Assembly (NCBI GenBank): GCA_013297875.1
Contig: JAAFIW010000001.1
Location: 186,001 to 250,000, forward strand
DNA length: 64,000 bases
Origin: Comamonadaceae bacterium
GTDB lineage: Bacteria > Pseudomonadota > Gammaproteobacteria > Burkholderiales > Burkholderiaceae_C
Direction: 5' to 3'
Below, piece by piece: positions 52,091-60,271 of this stretch (position 1 is its first letter; every line of letters starts with the position of its first letter). A program made the translations under genes and the position numbers. Below the pieces are notes generated by a model. The model was given only the letters and a program-made list of their open reading frames with translations. It did not search any database and was not told where the DNA came from.

Positions 52091-52856
52091 TGCCCTGAGT
52101 GACGGCTGGCGAGGTTAAAGACAGGGGGCCGTATAACGCCTTTGCGCTGCTTTGGGTATTGTCTGTGTCCGTCATGATGGCAATGCCCACCAAAGCACCA
52201 GCCGGTTCACCAAAAGCTCGTTCGAAATCTGATTTAACGTCACGTTCGTATTTCAGCCACTGGTTCAGTTGCGCCGAACCAGTCTCTATGACCAGCTTGC
52301 GCACGCGATCGGTGCGGGAGTTGGTGATAACACTTGCAAGCGGGCACTTGTTGCACCAAACGTACATCAGGGTTGCATATGGCAATTCTTCGCCGAAGAT
52401 AGCTCGCGACAAATCGCTAAGCATGGCATTTTTTGCGGAAAACTTGGAACGGTCACCTTCGAATGCCAATACGACTCGTACGGGCGCATCATCAGCATCG
52501 CGCGTTGTCATGTCTGCTTGTTCAATGAGCTGCGGCACCAGCCAGGAAAAGCGTAATAAACCCAAGTCAGCAGGCTCCACGCGCACCGGTAACCGAAGCA
52601 TACTTGCGGAAGAGTTGGCTTGGGCCGTCAGAGCGATTTGTCCATTTTCACGGGTATACCCGTACATGGTGGGCTTTTTGCCAGGGAAGTTAACGTGCTG
52701 CCACACGTCAACGCTTTGAACATTGGGAACGACTGTTTGAGCCTGCCAAGCCTGCGCCAAACCAGGAGAAGCTGGATCCGTGTGTTTGAACGTCGCAGAA
52801 CAACCGCCAAACAGCGTTGCACTAGCTAAAAAGATCAAAGCGCACCCGCGCTTCAT
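52080..52856 (-). CDS. DUF3047 lipoprotein
   Basis: This 258-residue protein has a lipobox (ASATLFGGCSAT). It shows DUF3047 features: SVDVWQHVNFPGKKPTMYGY, RFSWLVPQLIEQADMTTRDADDAPVRVVLAFEGD, YVWCNKCPLASVITNSRTDRVRKLVIETG and AIMTDTDNTQSSAKALYGPL. Such proteins are exported and of unknown function, with a carbohydrate-binding-like beta fold. The first ATG of the open frame is 52937, but 52856 gives a standard lipoprotein signal. It follows the porin gene leftward across a strong terminator, so it is a separate unit. Confidence 0.82.
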   Translation of the reverse strand: MKRGCALIFLASATLFGGCSATFKHTDPASPGLAQAWQAQTVVPNVQSVDVWQHVNFPGKKPTMYGYTRENGQIALTAQANSSASMLRLPVRVEPADLGLLRFSWLVPQLIEQADMTTRDADDAPVRVVLAFEGDRSKFSAKNAMLSDLSRAIFGEELPYATLMYVWCNKCPLASVITNSRTDRVRKLVIETGSAQLNQWLKYERDVKSDFERAFGEPAGALVGIAIMTDTDNTQSSAKALYGPLSLTSPAVTQGTIK

Positions 52857-52966
52857 CCAAATCCGCTTCAACTCGAACCCCTCATTGGTAATCAGGTTTG
52901 GAGACCGATGACCAAACCAGGCCATTTCATTCCACATTTTGTCGAAATAAACTTGAGAACAGACGA

Positions 52967-52994
52967 AAAAAAGCCCGCAAATGCGGGCTTTTTA
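52967..52994 (-). terminator. Rho-independent terminator after porin gene
   Basis: AAAAAAAGCCCGCA and TGCGGGCTTTTTA form a stem with a short loop, 27 bases after the porin stop. Confidence 0.9.
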
Positions 52995-53021
52995 GTACGA
53001 ATGCTATTTGTTAGAGAACGA

Positions 53022-54350
53022 TCAGAACGAGTGACGCAGGCCGACGTTCAAAGCATTGGTCTTCACGCGTGTACCTGTGGAAGCAACGGTCGTCGTAACT
53101 GGGGTTGGAGTGGCTGTTGCACGTGCAACATCGCTCTTGTTTTCGCCGTAGTTAGCTTCGATCAAAGTGCGCTTGGACAATGCGTACTGTGCGCCAATCT
53201 GGAACGCTTTGACTTTACCGGTTACAGCAGTGGAAGTAGCCAGAATGCCATTATTGGCGGTGAAGCCCGAGCCTGTGATCTTGTTCTCGCCGTAGCCAGC
53301 GATCAGAGTCACTGCACCCAACGGAACCTTCACACCCAGTGAGTAAGCTTTGTCCAATTGTGTGGAGGAGCCGGTTGCACCAACGCCACCAGTGATGGTT
53401 GAGGTGCGGCCATCAGTGGTCTGACGGGTGTAGTTAAAGAAAGGCTGAGCAACACCAAAGTTATACGATGCGCTGAGGGTCCAAGCTTTCACAGGGCCGC
53501 TAGTGCTCGTGACAATGTTAGCTGCGCCAGCCAAACCATTGTTGCTTGCGGTTGTACGGTCGACTTTGTTGTATCCAAAACCAGCATAGATCGGGCCATT
53601 TGCGTATTCAGCAGCCAGGTCAAAACCGGTTTTGTTGGTCGAGTCAGTCGTCGCAACCAGTCCAGCAGCGTTTACAGCAGACGTAGAACCTGAACCCTCA
53701 GGTGCACGCAGTGTCAGGTTGCCAGAGAAACCACCCAGATTTGGGGTGATGTACTTGATCGCGTTTGCGAAACGCACGCCACCCATCAGAGGCGCAGTGC
53801 CAGAACCGGCGTCATACAAACCATTGGACGAACCTGCGACCCAGCCGTTGGCCTGAACGCCGAAAGAGCCCAGTACTTGACGACCCAGACGAACCTCACC
53901 AAATCCGCCGGATGCGCCAACCCAGGCGTTGCGACCAAATGTGTTGCCGCCAGAATTGCTCGAGCCACCTACAGCGCAAGTGCTGGTTTGATCAGTTGTA
54001 CAACCGTCGTCGATACGCAGACCCATTTCCAACTGGAACTTGGCAGCCATACCGCCGCCCAGATCTTCAACACCGCGCCAGCCGATGCGCGAAGTGCCCA
54101 CGCCTTGGCTGTTTCCGTCTTGCAGACGGAAGCTAGCTTTTTCTACTGAACGAGAAGTTGTCAGCACAGCGGGTGCCAACAAGACTCCATTTGCGTTTGT
54201 AAAGCTGAAGTTCAGATTTGTGACGTCAGTGGTGCTTTTGAAGCCGAGGTCGGTTGTGGCCTCAACAACACCGTACATGGTGACGGAAGATTGAGCCATC
54301 GCAGCGCCGGAAGCTGCCAGCACAGCCATAGCAATCAGGGATTTTTTCAT
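53022..54350 (-). CDS. Gram-negative porin
   Basis: This 442-residue protein has a signal peptide (MKKSLIAMAVLAASGAAMAQ) and starts SSVTMYGVVEATTDLG. Gly-rich beta-strand segments follow (GVEDLGGGMAAKFQLEMGLR; RNAWVGASGGFGEVRLGRQ), and it ends in VGLRHSF with the C-terminal Phe required for outer membrane insertion. It belongs to the Burkholderiales general porin family (16-strand trimeric channel for small solutes). It is a little longer than the usual 350-390 residues. ATG at 54350 is preceded by TTGGAGAAA (GGAG 9 bases upstream). Lower GC than neighbours in places is usual for this gene type. Confidence 0.95.
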   Translation of the reverse strand: MKKSLIAMAVLAASGAAMAQSSVTMYGVVEATTDLGFKSTTDVTNLNFSFTNANGVLLAPAVLTTSRSVEKASFRLQDGNSQGVGTSRIGWRGVEDLGGGMAAKFQLEMGLRIDDGCTTDQTSTCAVGGSSNSGGNTFGRNAWVGASGGFGEVRLGRQVLGSFGVQANGWVAGSSNGLYDAGSGTAPLMGGVRFANAIKYITPNLGGFSGNLTLRAPEGSGSTSAVNAAGLVATTDSTNKTGFDLAAEYANGPIYAGFGYNKVDRTTASNNGLAGAANIVTSTSGPVKAWTLSASYNFGVAQPFFNYTRQTTDGRTSTITGGVGATGSSTQLDKAYSLGVKVPLGAVTLIAGYGENKITGSGFTANNGILATSTAVTGKVKAFQIGAQYALSKRTLIEANYGENKSDVARATATPTPVTTTVASTGTRVKTNALNVGLRHSF

Positions 54351-54685
54351 TGCAAGTTTCTCCAAGGTTAAACATAGGGCTCCGGTGCGATGGCGGCTAC
54401 TAGATGCTTGCGTTGTGATGTCCGCATTTCCGTGCCACCGCCGGTTCCCCGGGCCAACCTCCAATTTAGGAAGTTGACGTATTGCACCAGAGCCGGGTTT
54501 GTTTCGCAAAGTATTTAGCCCCCCGCCTTTCGTTTCGTTGCACCTCAACAACAGGCTGGCCGCTCATGCGTGACACATGGCAGGTGCAGCCATCCGCGAC
54601 GCCAACAAATTGTTCGTCATTGATTTTTTTGCAGTTCTTTGGACTTACTTAGAAAGACCTGGCGACGATCTTGGAAGGCTGTCTT
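54351..54685. other. Intergenic region, porin/coq7
   Basis: The 335 bases hold the long porin leader (read leftward) and the divergent coq7 upstream. No gene was found. GATTTTTTTGCAGTTCTTTG near 54622 is an AT-rich stretch that may carry promoter elements for coq7. For the porin side, no clear -35/-10 was assigned. Confidence 0.5.
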
Positions 54686-55351
54686 GTGTTTACACTGACC
54701 ATTGACCCGTCAAATCCTGAGTATTTTCCCGTGTTGACACCCTTTATCCAAGCCTCGGAACGCGCTCTGCGCACCCTGTTTGCAACGCCACATGCACATC
54801 GTGCATGCCCGGTTGTCGCAATGGAATGCACAAGCCTGACGGCTGCCGAGGCGTCTCAGGCTGGGGCCTTGATGCGGGTCAACCATGTGGGTGAAGTATG
54901 TGCGCAAGCCCTTTACAGCGCGCAATCACTGGCCACGAAAAACCCGGCGCTGAGCAAACACTTTGCGCGGGCGGCTCGGGAAGAAGCCGACCATCTGGCC
55001 TGGACGCACGGGCGCCTGGACGAATTGGGTGCTCGCCCCTCCATGCTCAACCCGGTTTGGTACGCCGGCGCGTTTGCATTGGGTTTCGTGGCCGCCAAGC
55101 TGGGCGACAAGGCCAGCCTGGCTTTTGTTGTCGAGACGGAGCGACAGGTCGAGGCACACTTGCAAACCCATCTGGATCTGCTGCCCCAGCAAGACCATGC
55201 ATCGCGCGCCATCGTGGCGCAGATGAAGATGGACGAGGCCCAGCATGCGGCTGACGCCGTTGCCGCAGGAGCACCCGATTTACCTGGCCCGGTCAAGCTG
55301 GCCATGCGCGCTGCCGCAAAGGTGATGACCACCACCGCGCACTATGTTTAG
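54686..55351 (+). CDS. coq7: Demethoxyubiquinone hydroxylase (Coq7 family)
   Basis: This 221-residue di-iron enzyme hydroxylates demethoxyubiquinone in ubiquinone synthesis at the membrane. Metal-ligand motifs are visible: GEVCAQALYSAQ, REEADHLAWTHGRLDE, VETERQVEAHL and MDEAQHAADA. Start choice: GTG at 54686 follows GGAAGG by 7 bases; a TTG at 54671 overlaps that ribosome site. Neighbours (porin, OsmC) are not functionally linked. The OsmC gene converges and its stop overlaps by a few bases. Confidence 0.95.
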   Translation: MFTLTIDPSNPEYFPVLTPFIQASERALRTLFATPHAHRACPVVAMECTSLTAAEASQAGALMRVNHVGEVCAQALYSAQSLATKNPALSKHFARAAREEADHLAWTHGRLDELGARPSMLNPVWYAGAFALGFVAAKLGDKASLAFVVETERQVEAHLQTHLDLLPQQDHASRAIVAQMKMDEAQHAADAVAAGAPDLPGPVKLAMRAAAKVMTTTAHYV

Positions 55352-55800
55352 TTGGAATCGATCAACTCAAACCCAGTGGTGATGCGCACCGTTTTGCCCA
55401 GCATGATGCTGGCAGAGCAGTATTTTTCGTGGCTCATGGCAATCGCCCGCTCGACCGCGGCAGCAGGAATGCCCCGGCCGGAAACGGTGAACTGCATGTG
55501 GATATGGGTGAACACCTTGGGGTCAAGGTCGGCCCGCTGCGCTGTGAGCTTGACGCTGCAAGACTGCACATGGTGTCGCCCGCGTTTCAGTATCAGCACC
55601 ACGTCGTAAGCGGTGCAGCCACCGGTTCCGGCCAGCAGCATTTCCATCGGCCGCGGTGCCAGGTTCTGGCCACCATTGGCGGGTTTGTCTGCGTCTGGTG
55701 CGCCGTCCATCATCAGCGCATGCCCGCTACCGGTTTCGGCCAGAAACCCCATGCCCGAGCGGGCACCTGTTGCGCCCGTCCAACTCACATTGCATTCCAT
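55348..55800 (-). CDS. OsmC-family protein
   Basis: This 150-residue protein has the OsmC/YhfA shape: SWTGATGARSGMGFLAETG, then NLAPRPMEMLLAGTGGCTAYDV with the first conserved Cys. A later KRGRHHVQSCSVKLTAQR segment carries the second, and RGIPAAAVERAIAMSHEKYCS is close to the C-terminus. OsmC proteins are cytosolic thiol peroxidases acting on organic hydroperoxides, but this YhfA-like subgroup is less characterised. It converges with coq7 and overlaps its stop by four bases. Confidence 0.9.
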   Translation of the reverse strand: MECNVSWTGATGARSGMGFLAETGSGHALMMDGAPDADKPANGGQNLAPRPMEMLLAGTGGCTAYDVVLILKRGRHHVQSCSVKLTAQRADLDPKVFTHIHMQFTVSGRGIPAAAVERAIAMSHEKYCSASIMLGKTVRITTGFELIDSN

Positions 55801-55943
55801 GTTCTTGATCCTCTCGTTACGTATCTATCAGTACCGGCAGCGGGACGTGAATCGCGCTAATGACGTTGCCAACTGGAAACAAAGTCACACGAAGCGCTGG
55901 TTTGACATGCTGCGTTGCAGCAGACCGCCGCTATACTGAATCC

Positions 55944-56031
55944 AGTGTCATGGCATGCCACGACAGCCGATTGTCTCCTCCACCTCCTCAGGTGGATTCA
56001 GCCCCGAGTCGCAGGACTCGGGGCTTTTTTC
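55944..56031 (+). ncRNA. Candidate C-rich small RNA or ilvA leader
   Basis: A TATACT hexamer at 55932 is followed by CCGATTGTCTCCTCCACCTC and CTCAGGTGG, which folds into a small CCACCT-AGGTGG hairpin with anti-Shine-Dalgarno-like CTCC repeats. It ends in a strong terminator (55998-56031). This is the layout of C-rich-loop small RNAs of other proteobacteria, or a terminated leader of ilvA. No matching -35 was found at 17 bp. Confidence 0.45.
55998..56031 (+). terminator. Strong Rho-independent terminator upstream of ilvA
   Basis: AGCCCCGAGTC and GACTCGGGGCT pair around GCAG and are followed by TTTTTT. It ends 34 bases before the ilvA start codon. Confidence 0.9.
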
Positions 56032-56064
56032 TGGGCCAGGCTGCTGCACCTATCATCCCGGCGC

Positions 56065-57615
56065 ATGAGCAAACCCCTAAAACCGGCTGATTACCTGAAA
56101 AAAATCCTCACCGCACGGGTGTACGACGTGGCGGTGGAAAGCGCACTGGAGCCCGCGCGAAATCTGAGCAAACGCCTGCACAACACCGTGCTGCTCAAGC
56201 GTGAAGACCAACAATCGGTGCGCACCTTCAAGCTGCGTGGCGCTTACAACAAGATCGCCCAGCTGACACCGCAGCAACTTAAAAAGGGCGTGATCTGCGC
56301 CTCGGCCGGCAACCATGCGCAAGGCGTGGCCTTGTCCGCGCACCGGCTGGGCGCGCGATCGGTGATTGTGATGCCGACCACCACGCCCAACATCAAGGTC
56401 GATGCGGTACGCGCACTGGGGGGCGAGGTGGTGCTGTTTGGCGACAGCTACTCCGATGCCTATGCCCACGCCCTGGCGCTGCAAGAAAAACAGGGTTTGA
56501 CGTTTGTGCACCCGTTTGACGACCCGGATGTGATTGCGGGGCAGGGCACGATTGCCATGGAAATACTGCGCCAGCACCAGGGGCCGTTGCACGCGGTGTT
56601 TGTGGCGATTGGCGGCGGCGGCTTGATCTCGGGCGTCGCCAACTACATCAAGGCGGTGCGCCCAGAAATCCAGGTGATTGGTGTGCAAATGGACGATTCG
56701 GACGCGATGATGCAGTCGGTTGCCGCGAAAAAGCGCGTCACGCTCGGCGATGTGGGTTTGTTTGCCGATGGAACGGCCGTCAAGCTGGTGGGCGTTGAGA
56801 CATTCCGCATCAGCCGTGCCTTGGTTGACGGCTACATCACGGTGGACACCGACGCCGTGTGCGCGGCCATCAAAGACGTGTTCACCGACACGCGCAGCAT
56901 CGTGGAGCCGTCTGGTGCGATGGCGGTGGCAGCCATTAAAAAATATGTGGCTTTGCACAAAACAAAGGGCGAGACCTACGCCGCCATTTTGTGCGGTGCC
57001 AACATGAACTTTGACCGCTTGCGCTTTGTGGCCGAGCGCGCCGAGGTGGGCGAGGAGCGCGAGGCTTTGTTTGCCGTCACGATTCCGGAAGAGCGCGGCA
57101 GCTTCAAGCGGTTTTGTGAGTTGATCGGCACGCTGAAAGGCGGGCCTCGCAACGTCACTGAGTTCAACTACCGTATCAACGACGCCGCCCACGCCCAGGT
57201 GTTCGTGGGCCTGACCACCTTGGGCAAGGGCGAGAGCGGCAAAATTGCCGCGACCTTTACCAAAAACGGCTTCCAGGCGATTGACCTGACGCATGACGAA
57301 CTGGCCAAGGAGCACATTCGCCACATGGTGGGCGGCCACTCGGCACTGGCACATGACGAGCGGCTGCTGCGCTTTGTGTTTCCCGAGCGACCAGGGGCCT
57401 TGATGAAATTTTTGGCAGCGATGCGGCCTAACTGGAACATCAGCCTGTTTCACTACCGCAACCAGGGCGCGGACTACGGGCGCATTTTGGTGGGGATACA
57501 GGTGCCGGATCAAGACCAGCAGTTGTTTGCTCAGTTCCTGTCCGGCTTGGGCTACCCGTGTGTCGAAGAAACCCACAACCCGGCATACCGCCTGTTTTTG
57601 AGGTCGGCCGCCTGA
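56065..57615 (+). CDS. ilvA: Threonine ammonia-lyase (biosynthetic threonine dehydratase)
   Basis: This 516-residue PLP enzyme converts threonine to 2-oxobutanoate, the first step of isoleucine synthesis. The PLP Lys is in VRTFKLRGAYNKI, substrate loop SAGNHAQGVALSA, phosphate loop VAIGGGGLISGVANY, and SGAMAVAAIKKY follows. The C-terminal about 180 residues hold two ACT-like regulatory domains (FAVTIPEERGSFKRFCELIG and FVFPERPGALMKFLAAM), so it should respond to isoleucine and valine. ATG at 56065 (MSKPLK) was chosen; the frame is open further up, but that part covers a terminator. Confidence 0.96.
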   Translation: MSKPLKPADYLKKILTARVYDVAVESALEPARNLSKRLHNTVLLKREDQQSVRTFKLRGAYNKIAQLTPQQLKKGVICASAGNHAQGVALSAHRLGARSVIVMPTTTPNIKVDAVRALGGEVVLFGDSYSDAYAHALALQEKQGLTFVHPFDDPDVIAGQGTIAMEILRQHQGPLHAVFVAIGGGGLISGVANYIKAVRPEIQVIGVQMDDSDAMMQSVAAKKRVTLGDVGLFADGTAVKLVGVETFRISRALVDGYITVDTDAVCAAIKDVFTDTRSIVEPSGAMAVAAIKKYVALHKTKGETYAAILCGANMNFDRLRFVAERAEVGEEREALFAVTIPEERGSFKRFCELIGTLKGGPRNVTEFNYRINDAAHAQVFVGLTTLGKGESGKIAATFTKNGFQAIDLTHDELAKEHIRHMVGGHSALAHDERLLRFVFPERPGALMKFLAAMRPNWNISLFHYRNQGADYGRILVGIQVPDQDQQLFAQFLSGLGYPCVEETHNPAYRLFLRSAA

Positions 57616-57623
57616 ACGCTTGT

Positions 57624-57686
57624 TTAAGGGTGTTTTAGGCTACCCGCCCAGATGAATACTGCTCAAGCAGCTATTATTTTTATAGC
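57624..57686 (+). repeat. Dispersed repeat, copy 16
   Basis: TTTAAGGGTGTTTTAGGCTA leads to GAATACTGCTCAAGCAGCTA and TTATTTTTATAGC, between the ilvA stop and the gspC end. Confidence 0.85.
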
Positions 57687-57699
57687 GAAAATAGGTGGG

Positions 57700-58239
57700 C
57701 TACTGGCGCAGCACTTGAGGCTTCTGCCCTGGGGGCACGGGCTGTGCGGCCAGATTTGGCGCTGCCCCGCCGGCCATCGGCGGCATTTCCAGTTTCACCA
57801 GCGCTGGCCCATCCAGGGTGGCACCCACTGTGGCACTGCGGCCCACCACCGATTGCAGGAACACGCCTTCTTCCAGTTTGCCCCCCACGCGGTAGGGCCT
57901 GGGTGGCTTGCCGTCGATGGCAATCAGGGCTGCGCCTGATCGGGTATTGCGGTCAGCCACCACACCGACCAGGCTCAGGCGCGTGGCCAAAACCGGCGGT
58001 GGGGGCGCTGCTGCCACAGACGGGGCAGCACTGGGCACCCAGCCCAGCAAACGGGCGACCGCGTTGGTGTCGGCCACCACCGGCGGCGGTGCGGCCACCG
58101 GTGCTGCAGGTGGCACCCCGCTTGCACTGGTCAAGCGCAAGCCCCAGTAGGCGACGCTGGCCGAAGCGGCCAACCACACCAGCAAGGTGCTTGCGTTGAG
58201 CAATATTTTGGAACGCGCAGGGGCTGTGAGGGTCAACAT
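57700..58239 (-). CDS. gspC: Type II secretion protein GspC-like
   Basis: This 179-residue protein has one N-terminal span (LLNASTLLVWLAASASVAYWGL), a Pro/Ala linker and an HR-type domain (ARLLGWVPSA...LSLVGVVADRNTRSGAALIAIDGKPPRPYRVGGKLEEG...). No PDZ domain is present, as in many betaproteobacterial GspC proteins. GspC links the inner-membrane platform to the GspD secretin. It is divergent from gspG across 48 bases, while the rest of the cluster runs right. ATG at 58239 (MLTLTAP) was chosen. Confidence 0.88.
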   Translation of the reverse strand: MLTLTAPARSKILLNASTLLVWLAASASVAYWGLRLTSASGVPPAAPVAAPPPVVADTNAVARLLGWVPSAAPSVAAAPPPPVLATRLSLVGVVADRNTRSGAALIAIDGKPPRPYRVGGKLEEGVFLQSVVGRSATVGATLDGPALVKLEMPPMAGGAAPNLAAQPVPPGQKPQVLRQ

Positions 58240-58287
58240 CCAGCGATTATCATTGAACGGATTTGCCCCACCTGCCTCCAAGCCCAT

Positions 58288-58752
58288 ATGAAACATACAT
58301 CCACCTCCTCCACCCTGGCCGGTTTTCTGGCTTCAAAAAGCCAACGGGCCCGCGGCTTCACCCTGATCGAGTTGATGGTGGTGCTGGTCATCATCGGCGT
58401 GCTGGCCGCGCTGATCGTGCCCAACGTGCTGGACAGGGCCGACGACGCGCGCGTGACCGCCGCGAAAACCGACATCAACAACACGATGCAAGCCTTGAAA
58501 CTGTACAAACTGGATAACCAGCGCTACCCCACCGCCGAGCAAGGTCTGCAGGCGCTGCTAACCAAACCCACCACATCGCCCGTTCCGCCCAACTGGAAGC
58601 CTTACGTGGAGAAGCTGCCCAACGATCCTTGGGGTCGCCCCTACCAGTACCTGAACCCCGGCGTGAAGGGTGAAATCGATGTGATGTCTTTCGGTGCCGA
58701 TGGGCAGGCGGGCGGCGAAGGCAAGAATGCAGACGTAGGCAGCTGGCAATAA
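58288..58752 (+). CDS. gspG: Type II secretion major pseudopilin GspG
   Basis: This 154-residue prepilin has the cleavage site RGFTLIELMVVLVIIGVLAAL, cut by GspO between G and F, with Glu at +5. The family core follows: ALKLYKLDNQRYPTAEQGLQALL, PYVEKLPNDPWGRPYQYLNPG and a C-terminal DVMSFGADGQAGGEGKNADVGSW calcium loop. It forms the pseudopilus shaft. The leader of about 23 residues is longer than most. The stop is immediately before the gspH start. Confidence 0.96.
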   Translation: MKHTSTSSTLAGFLASKSQRARGFTLIELMVVLVIIGVLAALIVPNVLDRADDARVTAAKTDINNTMQALKLYKLDNQRYPTAEQGLQALLTKPTTSPVPPNWKPYVEKLPNDPWGRPYQYLNPGVKGEIDVMSFGADGQAGGEGKNADVGSWQ

Positions 58753-59187
58753 ATGCGCCTTGTCTCGGCCGCTTCAAAAGGCTTCACCCTGCTGGAGTTG
58801 CTGGTGGTCATCACCATCATTGCCATTGGCTCGGCCGGCGTGAGTTTTGCCATGCGGGATTCGGCGCACACCCAGGTAGAGCGGGAGGCCCAGCGCCTGG
58901 CTGCGCTGCTGGAGTCGGGCCGCTCGCTGTCCCGCGCAATTGGCGTGCCGGTGCGCTGGGTCGCCACAGAGGATGGGTTCTTGTTTCTCGGCCTGCCTGC
59001 TGACGCCTTGCCCAAACGCTGGTTGTCTCCCGGCACCCAGGTGGTGGGCAGCACCACTTTGACGCTGGGGCCGGAGCCCATCATTGGCCCCCAAAGCCTG
59101 CTTTTGAGCGCTGGCAACCCGCCGCACAGCCTGCGCATTGCCACGGATGGACTCAGGCCCTTCTCGGTGGTGACACCCGAGCAATGA
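58753..59187 (+). CDS. gspH: Type II secretion minor pseudopilin GspH
   Basis: This 144-residue protein has a prepilin site in SKGFTLLELLVVITIIAIGSAG with Glu at +5, and the C-terminal part is beta-rich (AIGVPVRWVATEDGFLFLGL). GspH is a minor pseudopilin of the pseudopilus. It starts directly after gspG and overlaps gspI (ATGA at 59184). Confidence 0.92.
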   Translation: MRLVSAASKGFTLLELLVVITIIAIGSAGVSFAMRDSAHTQVEREAQRLAALLESGRSLSRAIGVPVRWVATEDGFLFLGLPADALPKRWLSPGTQVVGSTTLTLGPEPIIGPQSLLLSAGNPPHSLRIATDGLRPFSVVTPEQ

Positions 59188-59537
59188 AAACCCGCGGCTT
59201 CACGCTCATCGAAATACTGGTGGCCCTGGCCATTGTGGCCGTGGCGCTGACGGCGGGCCTGCAGGCCACCTCAGCCCTCACGCGCAATGCACAACGCCAG
59301 TCAGACCTGCTGTTTGCGCACATCTGCGCGGAAAACGAGTTGGTTAAAACCCGTTTGTCCAGACAAATGCCGGGTGTGGGCGACAGCACGGTGGCGTGCG
59401 AGCAAGCCGGTCGCAACCTCACGGTGGCAGTCTCGGTGCAACCCACGCCCAACCCCAACTTTCGCCGGGTCGACGCCCAGGTGCTGGACGGTACATCGCC
59501 CATCCTGCGACTGAGCACCGTGGTGGGGCGGCACTGA
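59184..59537 (+). CDS. gspI: Type II secretion minor pseudopilin GspI
   Basis: This 117-residue protein has prepilin start MKTRGFTLIEILVALAIVAVALTAGL with Glu at +5, followed by a short domain with the conserved cysteine-containing ICAENELVKTRL segment and SVAVSVQ-like strands near the end. GspI caps the pseudopilus with GspJ and GspK. It overlaps gspH at the start and gspJ (TGATG) at the end. Confidence 0.93.
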   Translation: MKTRGFTLIEILVALAIVAVALTAGLQATSALTRNAQRQSDLLFAHICAENELVKTRLSRQMPGVGDSTVACEQAGRNLTVAVSVQPTPNPNFRRVDAQVLDGTSPILRLSTVVGRH

Positions 59538-60271
59538 TGCGCAATCGCACGAGAGGTTTCACCCTCATCGAGGTGCTGGTCGCCCTGTCCGTCATGGCCA
59601 TTTTGGCGGTGATGAGCTGGCGCGGGCTGGATGGCATGAGCCGTGCGCAGGCGCAAACCCAGGCCCGCGCCGACGATGTGCTCACCTTGCAAGCCGGTCT
59701 GGCGCAATGGGGGGCTGACCTGGACGCGCTGGTGCAAATGCCCAGCTATGGCGCAGCCAACACCCTGGACTGGAATGGCCAGGTGTTCCGCATGGTTCGC
59801 ACCGCTGCCGACGCCACCCTGGGCACCGACGCTGGCCTGCGCGTGGTGGCCTGGACGCTGCGTAGCAACAACGACGGCGCGGGCCAATGGCTGCGCTGGC
59901 AGTCGCCACCACTTTCCAACCGCAGCCAGCTCGAAGAGTCCTGGTTGCGCGCCGGCCTGTGGGCGCAAAACCCTAACGAAGAGTCGCGCCGGGCCGAGGT
60001 GGCTGTGCTGCCCGTGGCCGAATGGCAGCTGTTTTACTTTCGGGCCGACGCCTGGACCAACCCGCAATCGAGCAGCGTGGTCACCGAGCAACCGCCGCCG
60101 CCCTCGGGTTTTGTCATTGGTGGTGCGGCACCTGTTGTCAGCACACCCCCGCCACCCGCCGTGGCGATTCCGGACGGCGTGCGGCTGGTGCTGCGTTTGC
60201 CCAGTGGCAGTTTCGGCGGCACCATCACCCGTGACTGGGCCAGGCCGACCTTGGGTGGGGGCAAGTCATGA
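59537..60271 (+). CDS. gspJ: Type II secretion minor pseudopilin GspJ
   Basis: This 244-residue protein has the prepilin site in RTRGFTLIEVLVALSVMAIL with Glu at +5. A long soluble part follows (WRGLDGMSRAQAQTQARAD; VVAWTLRSNNDGAGQWLRWQ; FYFRADAWTNPQSS). It is part of the tip complex GspI-J-K. ATG at 59537 overlaps the gspI stop; a longer upstream frame overlaps gspI and is a shadow. It overlaps gspK by 4 bases. Confidence 0.93.
   Translation: MRNRTRGFTLIEVLVALSVMAILAVMSWRGLDGMSRAQAQTQARADDVLTLQAGLAQWGADLDALVQMPSYGAANTLDWNGQVFRMVRTAADATLGTDAGLRVVAWTLRSNNDGAGQWLRWQSPPLSNRSQLEESWLRAGLWAQNPNEESRRAEVAVLPVAEWQLFYFRADAWTNPQSSSVVTEQPPPPSGFVIGGAAPVVSTPPPPAVAIPDGVRLVLRLPSGSFGGTITRDWARPTLGGGKS

Noticed and set aside
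55902-55937. TTGACA and TATACT as a sigma-70 promoter for ilvA
   Set aside because: The spacer is 24 bases, too long for a standard promoter. TATACT alone was kept as weak support for the RNA candidate.
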